From positions 1 through 12,360 of the forward strand of contig CAIZLI010000055.1 in NCBI GenBank assembly GCA_903933765.1: a stretch of 12,360 nt of DNA, given 5' to 3'. Origin of the DNA: an uncultured Bacteroidota bacterium (GTDB lineage: Bacteria > Bacteroidota > Bacteroidia > Chitinophagales > Chitinophagaceae). Positions within the stretch are counted from its first letter, which is position 1, and each line of letters starts with the position of its first letter. Under the pieces are notes generated by a model. The model did no database searches and was not told the origin of the DNA. It worked only from the letters and a program-made list of their open reading frames with translations. The position numbers were made by a program, and so were the translations under genes. Below are positions 1-8,046 of the stretch, in pieces.

Positions 1-559
1 CCATATTTTGTTCTAATTCCTCTGCGCTGATTTTTTTAGTTGAACGGTGCCAGCTTTCAATACCACTCACTGCATGCAAAAATATAAGGACCACAGTAGG
101 TGCATCAATTGGCTTGATTTCCTTATTCCTAATCCCTTCTTCAATGATTGCCGCCAATCTTTTACGATAGACCCTTCTTTGATTTTGGTAATTGGATAAA
201 TAAGGATCTGAAAGGTGTTTCCATTCTCTATCGCTTACATATACTTCCTCATAATGATGAATCATCTCTACAATATGGAATCGTAGGATCTTCTCCATTT
301 TTTTCAATGAACTTATTTGCTCAGACTCAATCTCATCAATTTTTAACACAAAACGATTGGCTACATTGAATACCAATTCATGTAGTAACTCGCTTTTTGA
401 TTTGATATGGTTATATAAGCTTGCTGCTTCCACTCCAACCGCTTCTGCTAAATCGCGCATACTTGCAGCTTTGTACCCCTTTTCTCTAAATAGGGTGGCG
501 GCTTTTCGCACAATGACGTCTTTTCTGGACCCGTTTTTTTCCGTTTTGATTCTTGCCAT
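1..559 (-). CDS. TetR/AcrR-family transcriptional repressor (3' end cut by window edge)
   Basis: This is a DNA-binding one-component regulator. Reading the minus strand from the ATG at 559 gives 186 codons with no stop before the window ends, starting MARIKTEKNGSRKDVIVRKA. Residues about 14-60 form the TetR helix-turn-helix: a first helix with AATLFREKGY, then AASMRDLAEAVGVEAASLYN followed by HIKSK. The rest is a helical ligand/dimer domain; its end (VSGIESWHR, then KKISAEEL) resembles the pattern W-x-R...(K)xISxEEL seen in TetR regulators of acyl-CoA or fatty-acid catabolism, but that resemblance is weak. Most TetR proteins are near 200 residues, so only the last few codons are probably missing. 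It is divergent from the PfkB kinase, with palindromes in the shared upstream region, which suggests autoregulation. Its ligand and main targets, possibly lying left of the window, cannot be told from here. Confidence 0.9.
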   Translation of the reverse strand, partial: MARIKTEKNGSRKDVIVRKAATLFREKGYKAASMRDLAEAVGVEAASLYNHIKSKSELLHELVFNVANRFVLKIDEIESEQISSLKKMEKILRFHIVEMIHHYEEVYVSDREWKHLSDPYLSNYQNQRRVYRKRLAAIIEEGIRNKEIKPIDAPTVVLIFLHAVSGIESWHRSTKKISAEELEQNM

Positions 560-585
560 ATTGTTATTTTGAGCTTTTCTTAGCA

Positions 586-593
586 CAAAATTA
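586..593 (-). promoter_or_regulatory. Candidate -7 box of the tetR promoter
   Basis: On the minus strand this reads TAATTTTG, an exact fit to the Bacteroidota -7 consensus TAnnTTTG, 26 bp upstream of the tetR ATG. A TTG at the usual -33 distance is not present, so the promoter may be weak or activator-like. The 603-618 palindrome would lie just upstream, in the spacer/-33 region, where a bound repressor would block polymerase. Confidence 0.4.
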
Positions 594-602
594 TCAAATA
601 AA

Positions 603-618
603 AACCAAGGTTTTGGTT
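603..618. promoter_or_regulatory. Palindrome, candidate TetR operator
   Basis: The arms AACCAA (603-608) and TTGGTT (613-618) are perfect inverted repeats separated by GGTT. The site is 44 bp upstream of the tetR start and 140 bp upstream of the kinase start. TetR repressors commonly bind such inverted repeats next to their own gene. Assigning this site to this regulator is inference. A second perfect 10-bp palindrome, CAACTAGTTG, lies at 662-671. Confidence 0.35.
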
Positions 619-701
619 AATTTTTGATTAATTCATACGATTTTGTTAGTTTTTTGGTAATCAACTAGTTGTGTTTCTAGAATTACGTCTATTTAGATTG
701 C

Positions 702-734
702 TTTGGGAAGGATGTCTTAAAAATCGTAGTTTCG
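702..734 (+). promoter_or_regulatory. Candidate promoter of the PfkB kinase-asd unit
   Basis: TTTG at 702-705 and TAGTTTCG at 727-734 are separated by 21 bp. They fit the Bacteroidota layout TTTG / TAnnTTTG with one mismatch in the -7 box. The predicted transcript would begin near 739-741, leaving a leader of about 18-20 nt before the ATG at 759. No Shine-Dalgarno sequence is visible, as is usual in this phylum. Confidence 0.4.
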
Positions 735-758
735 CAGCTGAAAATCAAAAATTTAAAC

Positions 759-1679
759 ATGTCTTTAGTAGTCGTTGGATCTATGGCTTTTGATGCCATT
801 GAAACCCCTTTTGGGAAAAGTGATAAAATCATTGGTGGAGCAGCAACTTATATTGCTTGGTGCGCTTCTAATTTTACTCCAGTGAAGCAAATTTCAGTGG
901 TTGGGGGAGATTTTCCGCAATCAGAATTAGATGCCTTGACTGCAAGAGGTGTGGTATTGGAAGGGGTACAAATTAAAAAAGACGAAAAGACTTTTTTCTG
1001 GAGTGGTAAATATCATTTAGATATGAACACGCGCGATACTTTAGATACTCAATTAAATGTATTAGAAAATTTCCAACCAGTTGTTCCAGAAAGTTATCAG
1101 GATTGTGAAATTTTAATGTTGGGAAATTTGGTGCCTGCTGTTCAAAGCAGTGTGATCAAACAAATGAGAAATAGACCAAAATTAATCGTAATGGATACGA
1201 TGAATTTTTGGATGGAAATTATGTTGGATGATTTAAAGCATACCATTAGTTTAGTTGACGTATTGTTAGTGAATGACAGTGAAGCAAGACAATTGAGTGG
1301 TGAGTATAGCTTGGTAAAAGCAGCAAAAAAAATAATGGAAATGGGTCCAAAGTATGTGATCATCAAGAAGGGTGAACATGGTGCTTTATTATTCCATGAA
1401 AACGAAGTATTCTTTGCGCCTGCATTGCCATTAGAGGAAGTATTTGATCCAACTGGTGCGGGTGATACGTTTGCAGGTGGATTTGTTGCACATTTAGCAA
1501 AAACAAAAGATATTTCATTTGAGAATATGAAGACTGCAATCATCTTAGGTAGTGCGATGGCAAGTTTTTGTGTAGAGAAATTTGGTACACAGCGTTTGAC
1601 AGAAATCAATGCAGAAGATATCAAAGCACGTGTGGCTTCTTTTGTTCAATTAGTAAATTTTGATATCGAGTTAGTTTAA
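759..1679 (+). CDS. PfkB-family carbohydrate/nucleoside kinase, substrate unknown
   Basis: This cytosolic ATP-dependent kinase of the ribokinase/PfkB superfamily has 306 residues, the usual family length. An N-terminal strand MSLVVVGSMAFD leads to IGGAATY (25-31), the glycine pair that contacts the sugar-like substrate. NDSEARQLSG (172-181) matches the conserved N-x-x-E segment. DPTGAGDTFAGGF (230-242) is the PfkB signature 2, containing the anion hole GAGD and the catalytic base Asp236. The segment GKYHLDMNTRDTLDTQLNV (83-101) is where substrate specificity would be set, and it does not point to fructose-6-phosphate, ribose or adenosine in any way I can defend. A 21-bp gap to asd on the same strand suggests co-transcription. 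I recognise the fold and chemistry confidently but not the substrate. Confidence 0.9.
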   Translation: MSLVVVGSMAFDAIETPFGKSDKIIGGAATYIAWCASNFTPVKQISVVGGDFPQSELDALTARGVVLEGVQIKKDEKTFFWSGKYHLDMNTRDTLDTQLNVLENFQPVVPESYQDCEILMLGNLVPAVQSSVIKQMRNRPKLIVMDTMNFWMEIMLDDLKHTISLVDVLLVNDSEARQLSGEYSLVKAAKKIMEMGPKYVIIKKGEHGALLFHENEVFFAPALPLEEVFDPTGAGDTFAGGFVAHLAKTKDISFENMKTAIILGSAMASFCVEKFGTQRLTEINAEDIKARVASFVQLVNFDIELV

Positions 1680-1700
1680 GATTCAATTTTAATTGAAATT

Positions 1701-2699
1701 ATGAAAGTTGCAGTAGTTGGTGCCACAGGTTTAGTAGGCACTAAAATTTTACAAGTATTAGCAGAGCGTCATTTCCCTGTAACTGAAATCATCCCAGTGG
1801 CTTCAGCACGTTCTGTAGGCAAGGAAGTAAGCTTCAATGGTAAACAATATAAAGTTGTGAGCATGGAAGATGGTATTGCAGCAAAACCTGCTATAGCTAT
1901 TTTTTCTGCAGGGGGCACAACATCATTGGAGTGGGCCCCAAAATATGCGGCTGCAGGGATTCGTGTGATTGATAATTCTTCGGCATGGAGAATGGATCCA
2001 ACCAAAAAATTAGTCGTACCAGAAGTCAATGCTGCTGTATTAACTACAGATGATTTTATCATTGCGAATCCAAATTGTTCTACCATACAAATGGTTGTGG
2101 CATTGCAACCTTTACATCAAAAATATAAAATTAAAAGAGTCGTAGTGAGCACTTATCAAAGTGTCACTGGTACTGGTAAACAAGCGGTAGACCAATTGTT
2201 CAGCGAGCGTAATGGTGAAAAATTATCAGCCGACCAAATGGCTTATAAATACTCGATTGATTTAAATGTGATTCCGCAGATAGATGTATTCTTAGAGAAC
2301 GGCTATACCAAGGAAGAAATGAAAATGATCAAAGAGACATGCAAGATCATGCAAGACGATGCTATTAAGGTGACTGCTACCACCGTTCGTATTCCAGTAG
2401 TGGGTGGACATAGTGAAAGTGTGAATGTAGAATTTGAAAATGAATTTGATTTAAATGAATTGACAGCTTTATTGGCTCAAGCACCTGGCGTGGTGGTTCA
2501 ACAAGATGATGCAGCACAATTTTATCCTATGCCATTATGGGCACACGAAAAAGACGAAGTGTTTGTAGGTAGATTGCGCAGAGACGAAACTCAGGCTAAG
2601 ACTTTAAATATGTGGATTGTAAGTGATAACCTACGTAAAGGGGCTGCTACCAATGCAATTCAAATTGCAGAATATCTTGCGGCTAAAGGAATTATTTAG
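1701..2699 (+). CDS. asd: Aspartate-semialdehyde dehydrogenase
   Basis: The enzyme reduces L-aspartyl-4-phosphate with NADPH to aspartate-4-semialdehyde, the branch point to lysine/diaminopimelate, threonine and methionine. Its 332 residues are the normal length. The Rossmann motif GATGLVG is at 7-13, SAGGTTS at 69-75, and the active-site loop NPNCST at 123-128 carries the nucleophile Cys126. STYQSVTGTG (150-159) follows, and RIPVVGGHSESVNVE (230-244) carries the catalytic His237 and substrate-binding Arg230. The C-terminal LRKGAATNAIQIAE (311-324) is typical of the family. The gene follows the PfkB kinase with 21 bp between them, so the two are probably one transcript. That gap contains the inverted repeat TTCAATT-TT-AATTGAA at 1682-1697, just upstream of the start codon. 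All catalytic residues are present. Confidence 0.97.
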   Translation: MKVAVVGATGLVGTKILQVLAERHFPVTEIIPVASARSVGKEVSFNGKQYKVVSMEDGIAAKPAIAIFSAGGTTSLEWAPKYAAAGIRVIDNSSAWRMDPTKKLVVPEVNAAVLTTDDFIIANPNCSTIQMVVALQPLHQKYKIKRVVVSTYQSVTGTGKQAVDQLFSERNGEKLSADQMAYKYSIDLNVIPQIDVFLENGYTKEEMKMIKETCKIMQDDAIKVTATTVRIPVVGGHSESVNVEFENEFDLNELTALLAQAPGVVVQQDDAAQFYPMPLWAHEKDEVFVGRLRRDETQAKTLNMWIVSDNLRKGAATNAIQIAEYLAAKGII

Positions 2700-2722
2700 A
2701 AAAGGTATAAGCCTTCTTAATA

Positions 2723-2758
2723 AATAGTAATAGAGAAATTCAATTCTTTTATTATTTT
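2723..2758. terminator. Weak AT-rich hairpin between convergent asd and ligA
   Basis: The 90-bp convergent gap (2700-2789) contains an imperfect inverted repeat. The left arm AATAGTAATAGAGAA (2723-2737) pairs partly with the right arm TTCTTTTATTATTTT (2744-2758), which is T-rich on the plus strand. A bidirectional terminator is expected between convergent genes. However, the stem is AT-only over much of its length and has internal mismatches, so the call is tentative. I see nothing else in this gap. Confidence 0.25.
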
Positions 2759-2789
2759 AATCCTCCATCAAATAGGTAAAAAATCTTAT

Positions 2790-4871
<2,082 letters not shown>

Positions 4872-4881
4872 CTAAAATCTT

Positions 4882-4903
4882 CGCTAAAGTACAAACTTTA
4901 GCG
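4882..4903. repeat. Perfect 9-bp inverted repeat in the ligA/yicC divergent region
   Basis: CGCTAAAGT (4882-4890) and ACTTTAGCG (4895-4903) are perfect reverse complements around the 4-base loop ACAA. The repeat lies 14 bp upstream of the ligA ATG and overlaps the candidate ligA -7 box. It could be an operator or, if transcribed, a leader hairpin. A second perfect palindrome, GCTTGCAAGC, abuts it at 4903-4912. Confidence 0.6.
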
Positions 4904-4910
4904 CTTGCAA
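4884..4910 (-). promoter_or_regulatory. Candidate ligA promoter
   Basis: On the minus strand TTG (4910-4908) is followed after 16 bp by TACTTTAG (4891-4884), similar to the Bacteroidota -33 TTG and -7 TAnnTTTG boxes. The spacing is slightly shorter than the usual 17-23 bp. Transcription would start about 10 nt upstream of the ligA ATG. The -33 half is shared with the yicC promoter through the palindrome GCTTGCAAGC. Confidence 0.35.
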
Positions 4911-4931
4911 GCTCATAATTTAATACCTTTA
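4905..4931 (+). promoter_or_regulatory. Candidate yicC-gldH-kinase-regulator operon promoter
   Basis: TTG (4905-4907), 16 bp, then TACCTTTA (4924-4931), one mismatch from TAnnTTTG. The predicted leader before the ATG at 4954 is about 15-20 nt. It mirrors the candidate ligA promoter on the opposite strand with identical spacing. Confidence 0.4.
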
Positions 4932-4953
4932 TGGACTAAATAATGGTATACTT

Positions 4954-5829
4954 ATGTTGTATTCAATGACGGGTTACGGAAGGGCAGAAATGGCATTCAA
5001 TGACAAAACACTTTTGGTGGAAGTCAAGTCTTTAAACGGAAAGCAATTCGATGTTCGTTTAAATATTCCATCCATCTTAAAACCAATAGAAGTTGAAATC
5101 AGAAATACATTAAATGAGCACTTATTTAGAGGTAGTGTAGAGTGTTCTATTGCCGTTAGATCCAATGGCGCTTCAAAGCCGGTGAATATCAATAAAGAAT
5201 TAGCAAAGTCCTATTACCAACCCATTGTTGAACTAGCAGATGAATTAGGCATTGGCAAGGAAAATATTTTGAGCACTTTGCTGAAAATGCCGGATGTGGT
5301 GTCTTCTACCAATGAAGTTTTATCAGAAGAGGAAAAACTAGCCATTTTTAGTTTACTTAAACAAGCGATTGATTTATTAAATATCCATAGACAGGAGGAA
5401 GGAAAATCAATCGAATTAGATTTGTTAGAACGTGTTGCCGGAATTGAAGCACAACAGGCTGCGATTGCCTTGCTTGAGCCAAATAGAAGAACTAAAATCA
5501 AAGATGGCTTGATTAAATTGTTAGAACAAAATGTTGGACCAGACAAGTATGACAATAACCGTCTAGAACAAGAATTGATTTATTATATCGAGAAAATTGA
5601 TATTTCAGAAGAGCGTGTTCGTTTAACCAACCACTGTGCTTATTTTAAATCTATCCTTGCCGAAAAAGATCCCAATAAAGGAAAAAAATTATCTTTTGTT
5701 TTACAAGAGATGGGCAGAGAGATCAATACCACTGGGTCTAAGGCCAATGATGTAGATATTCAAAAAGCAGTGATTGTAATGAAAGACGAATTAGAAAAAG
5801 CGAAAGAACAAATCTTAAACGTGTTATAA
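4954..5829 (+). CDS. yicC: YicC/YloC-family endoribonuclease
   Basis: YicC proteins are cytosolic endoribonucleases; the E. coli member has been linked to small-RNA turnover, and the natural targets in Bacteroidota are not known to me. The 291 residues match the family throughout. The N-terminal signature SMTGYGRAE is at 4-12, RGSVECSI at 59-66 and RQEEGKSIELDL at 146-157. DISEERVRLTNH (216-227) follows, then GKKLSFVLQEMGREINTTGSKAND (243-266, listed here by its ends: GKKLSF to GSKAND). The C-terminal helix ends VIVMKDELEKAKEQILNV. The ATG at 4954 gives the usual start, with SMTGYGR at residue 4. In many bacteria yicC precedes gmk, but here it directly abuts gldH: the TAA stop is followed with no gap by the next ATG. 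It is the first gene of a four-gene operon. Confidence 0.95.
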   Translation: MLYSMTGYGRAEMAFNDKTLLVEVKSLNGKQFDVRLNIPSILKPIEVEIRNTLNEHLFRGSVECSIAVRSNGASKPVNINKELAKSYYQPIVELADELGIGKENILSTLLKMPDVVSSTNEVLSEEEKLAIFSLLKQAIDLLNIHRQEEGKSIELDLLERVAGIEAQQAAIALLEPNRRTKIKDGLIKLLEQNVGPDKYDNNRLEQELIYYIEKIDISEERVRLTNHCAYFKSILAEKDPNKGKKLSFVLQEMGREINTTGSKANDVDIQKAVIVMKDELEKAKEQILNVL

Positions 5830-6303
5830 ATGGGGAAGTTTTATCGTATCGTATTTGGTATCTATTTTTTATTGAGCATAACTGCATGTCAAACAATACC
5901 CTTGTCTGAACAAAATACAATCCATCCAGAACATCAATGGAATAGTGCAAAGCCAGAAAAATACTTATTCAATATCACCGATACAAATCAGTTATATAAA
6001 GTAATATTTGTCATCAGACATCACAATGCCTATCATTATAAAAATATTTGGGTTGAACTAAGTCATAGTAGTGCTGGTGAAAAAGCACAAACCGAAACAT
6101 TCAATTTAAATTTAGCGGATGATCAAAAAGGTTGGCTAGGCACTGGGATGGATGATATTTATGATCAACGCATTGCATTGTATACCAATCCAGTTAAATT
6201 AAAATACGGTATGCATACTTTTATCATCAAGCATACAATGCGCGAAGACCCGCTTCAAAATATTTTATCTACAGGCATTCGAATAGAAAAAGCTACTTTA
6301 TAA
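5830..6303 (+). CDS. gldH: Gliding motility lipoprotein GldH
   Basis: GldH is a small envelope lipoprotein restricted to Bacteroidota; it is needed for gliding in Flavobacterium johnsoniae, but it also occurs in non-gliding relatives and its molecular role is unsettled. The 157 residues are the normal length. A type II signal peptide runs over residues 1-19 (FYRIVFGIYFLLSITA) and the lipobox ITAC places the acylated cysteine at 20. Family motifs follow: VIRHHNAYHYKNIWVEL (61-77), GWLGTGMDDIYD (101-112) and the C-terminal HTMREDPLQNI then TGIRIEK (135-154). Its ATG directly follows the yicC stop, and its stop is 1 nt from the histidine kinase start, so translation is probably coupled along the operon. 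I see no other gld or T9SS gene in this window. Confidence 0.9.
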   Translation: MGKFYRIVFGIYFLLSITACQTIPLSEQNTIHPEHQWNSAKPEKYLFNITDTNQLYKVIFVIRHHNAYHYKNIWVELSHSSAGEKAQTETFNLNLADDQKGWLGTGMDDIYDQRIALYTNPVKLKYGMHTFIIKHTMREDPLQNILSTGIRIEKATL

Positions 6304-6304
6304 G

Positions 6305-7285
6305 ATGCGCATGCCATTTACCATATCAAAATTAGTATGGGTCAGAATCATTTATTGGTTATTCCTAACTTATATGGTCGCTGCCTTTATTTGGTGGTAT
6401 GTGGCGTTGGTTCAACAAAATGAATTGTTGACTGCCACAAAAATTGAAACCCTTACTGCAAAAGGACAAATAGATCAACAGCATATTGCAAACATTGAGG
6501 CCTTTGCTGCCAGAAAAACAAAACAATACATTGGGGAGGGTTTGACCTTTTTATTGTTATTCCTTTTAGGTGCCATTTATGTGTACCGTTCATTGTTAAA
6601 GCAATTAAAATATTCGACCTTACAACAAAATTTTATGATGGCGGTGACGCATGAACTCAAAACACCCATTGCGGTCACACAATTAAATTTAGAAACGATT
6701 GTAAAAAGAGATTTACAACCAGAGCAACAACAACATTTAATTCAGAATACACTTAAAGAAACAAGACGATTAGACGCGCTCTGTAATAATATTTTATTAG
6801 CATCCCAATTTGAAATGGGGCAATATGAAAATAGCAAACAATTAGTAGATCTTTCAATCATTGCGATACAATGTATACAATCCTTTGAAGAACGATACGC
6901 TAATAAAAAATGTATTGCTTCAATTGATGCATCCATTCAACTACAAGGGGAACCTTTATTATTGCAGTTGATGATCAATAATTTGTTAGACAATGCGAAT
7001 AAATATGCATCGCCAGAGACCGATATTTTTATAGACTTGCATTTAGTCGGAAAAGACATTGAGCTAAGCGTTAAAGATCTAGGTATTGGTATTTTAGCAG
7101 AAGAAAGGTCCAAAGTATTTGATAAATTTTACAGAGTAGGTGCTGAACAAACGAGAACGACTAAAGGAACAGGGTTGGGACTTTATTTATGTAAAAAAAT
7201 TGTCACATTCCATGCTGGCCAAATTTTCGTCAAGCCAAATCAACCTAAAGGAAGTATTTTTGTGGTCCAATTCAAGGCAGATTAA
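6305..7285 (+). CDS. Small membrane sensor histidine kinase
   Basis: This inner-membrane sensor kinase autophosphorylates on His and passes the phosphate to the response regulator encoded next. It has 326 residues and a minimal layout. Membrane span 1 is about 11-36, a short extracytoplasmic stretch about 37-75 is rich in Gln, Lys and Ala, and span 2 is about 76-94. No HAMP or PAS domain is obvious. The dimerisation/phosphoacceptor H box is FMMAVTHELKTPIAV (110-124) with His116. The ATPase domain has the N box NNLLDNANKY (225-234), G1 DLGIGI (258-263), F box FDKFYRVG (272-279) and G2 KGTGLGL (287-293). A second in-frame ATG (Met3) is equally possible as the start. The 1-nt gap from gldH and 2-nt gap to the regulator make co-translation likely. 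The signal is unknown; the tiny sensor region suggests membrane or partner-protein sensing. Confidence 0.95.
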   Translation: MRMPFTISKLVWVRIIYWLFLTYMVAAFIWWYVALVQQNELLTATKIETLTAKGQIDQQHIANIEAFAARKTKQYIGEGLTFLLLFLLGAIYVYRSLLKQLKYSTLQQNFMMAVTHELKTPIAVTQLNLETIVKRDLQPEQQQHLIQNTLKETRRLDALCNNILLASQFEMGQYENSKQLVDLSIIAIQCIQSFEERYANKKCIASIDASIQLQGEPLLLQLMINNLLDNANKYASPETDIFIDLHLVGKDIELSVKDLGIGILAEERSKVFDKFYRVGAEQTRTTKGTGLGLYLCKKIVTFHAGQIFVKPNQPKGSIFVVQFKAD

Positions 7286-7287
7286 TC

Positions 7288-7986
7288 ATGCAAAAACATA
7301 GCATCTTATTGGTGGAAGACGAAGAGCATCTACACGAGGCTTTGAAGCTGAATTTAGAGATGGAGGGTTATGAGGTAGACTCTGCATATGATGGTGCGGA
7401 GGCTTTAAAACAAATTCAGTCCGCTCATTATGATTTAATCATTTTGGATATCATGTTGCCTTCCTTAGATGGTTTTAGCATTACAGAACGACTGCGTTTG
7501 AACAATAACCAAACACCTATTTTAATTTTAAGTGCAAAAAATACAAGTTCAAATAGGGTGCAGGGATTAAAATTGGGAGCCGACGATTATTTAACCAAGC
7601 CATTTAATTTAGAAGAGTTGCTTTTGAGGGTTGCTAAATTGATTCAGAAGCAGGTGCAGCAGGCTAAGACCACACCTCAAATTGATCTCTACCAATTTAA
7701 AGGACATCGTATCGATTTCAATGCTTCAGAGGTATTGCTTGCATCTGGGCAAAAAATCACCCTTACTAAAAGAGAATTGTTGTTATTGAAATTACTCATA
7801 GAACAAAAAAATACGGTGGTCACAAGGGAAAAAATCCTACAATTGGTCTGGGGCTACCAAGTATTTCCAAATACCAGAACCATCGATAATTTCATATTGA
7901 ATTTTAGAAAGTACTTCGAAATGGACCCCAAGCACCCAAAACACTTTATTTCTATGAGGGGTGTAGGCTATAAATTCCAAGATTAA
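7288..7986 (+). CDS. OmpR/PhoB-family response regulator
   Basis: This is the cytosolic DNA-binding partner of the adjacent kinase, with 232 residues. The receiver domain (about 1-122) has the acidic pair Glu10/Asp11, phosphoacceptor Asp54 in DLIILDIMLPSLDG, the switch Ser82 (LILSAKN) and Lys104 in DDYLTKPF. A glutamine-rich linker (about 120-132) leads to the winged-helix DNA-binding domain (about 133-231). That domain contains TLTKRELLLLKLLIEQ, VVTREKILQLVWG, the recognition helix TRTIDNFILNFRKYF (196-210) and the wing MRGVGYKF (223-230). All residues needed for phosphorylation are present. It ends the yicC-gldH-kinase-regulator operon. Its regulon is unknown; the inverted repeats at 4882-4903 and 7996-8021 flank the operon and are places to look for its own binding sites. 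Confidence 0.96.
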   Translation: MQKHSILLVEDEEHLHEALKLNLEMEGYEVDSAYDGAEALKQIQSAHYDLIILDIMLPSLDGFSITERLRLNNNQTPILILSAKNTSSNRVQGLKLGADDYLTKPFNLEELLLRVAKLIQKQVQQAKTTPQIDLYQFKGHRIDFNASEVLLASGQKITLTKRELLLLKLLIEQKNTVVTREKILQLVWGYQVFPNTRTIDNFILNFRKYFEMDPKHPKHFISMRGVGYKFQD

Positions 7987-7995
7987 TACCCCTTT

Positions 7996-8021
7996 ACGCA
8001 ATCTTTGGGCAAATTTTGCGT
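7996..8021. repeat. 26-bp imperfect inverted repeat between regulator operon and ureohydrolase
   Basis: The outer arms ACGCAA (7996-8001) and TTGCGT (8016-8021) are perfect, and the inner arms TTTG (8004-8007) and CAAA (8010-8013) are also perfect. There are two mismatched pairs between them and a GG loop. It sits 10 nt after the response-regulator stop. It is not followed by a T-run, so it is a poor intrinsic terminator. Its right arm overlaps the candidate -33 box of the next gene, which favours an operator. Confidence 0.45.
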
Positions 8022-8042
8022 TAGTATTTATAGATAATTTTA
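8016..8042 (+). promoter_or_regulatory. Candidate promoter of the ureohydrolase-dacB pair
   Basis: TTG (8016-8018), 16 bp, then TAATTTTA (8035-8042), one mismatch from TAnnTTTG, directly upstream of GCCC and the ATG at 8047. A start near 8047 would make the transcript almost leaderless. The 16-bp spacing matches the two candidate promoters in the ligA/yicC region. Confidence 0.35.
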
Positions 8043-8046
8043 GCCC

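Noticed and set aside
148..369. 73-codon plus-strand open frame opposite the TetR gene
   Set aside because: The minus strand encodes an uninterrupted TetR protein with a clear helix-turn-helix across the same bases, so this frame and the overlapping one at 357-572 are shadows.
1142..1624. 160-codon open frame on the minus strand inside the PfkB kinase gene
   Set aside because: It is fully antisense to a well-supported gene with all family motifs, has low-complexity Ser/Asn/Phe-rich content typical of a shadow frame, and matches no family I know.
759..1679. Calling the PfkB-family gene phosphofructokinase, ribokinase or adenosine kinase
   Set aside because: Only superfamily motifs are visible; no substrate-specific signature supports any of these names.
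2701..2714. AAGG...CCTT mini-stem right after asd as an intrinsic terminator
   Set aside because: Only four base pairs with a 6-base loop and no T-run; too weak to support.
5214..5555. 113-codon minus-strand open frame inside yicC
   Set aside because: Antisense to a conserved gene; serine-rich composition mirrors the AT-rich codons of yicC and shows no domain signature.
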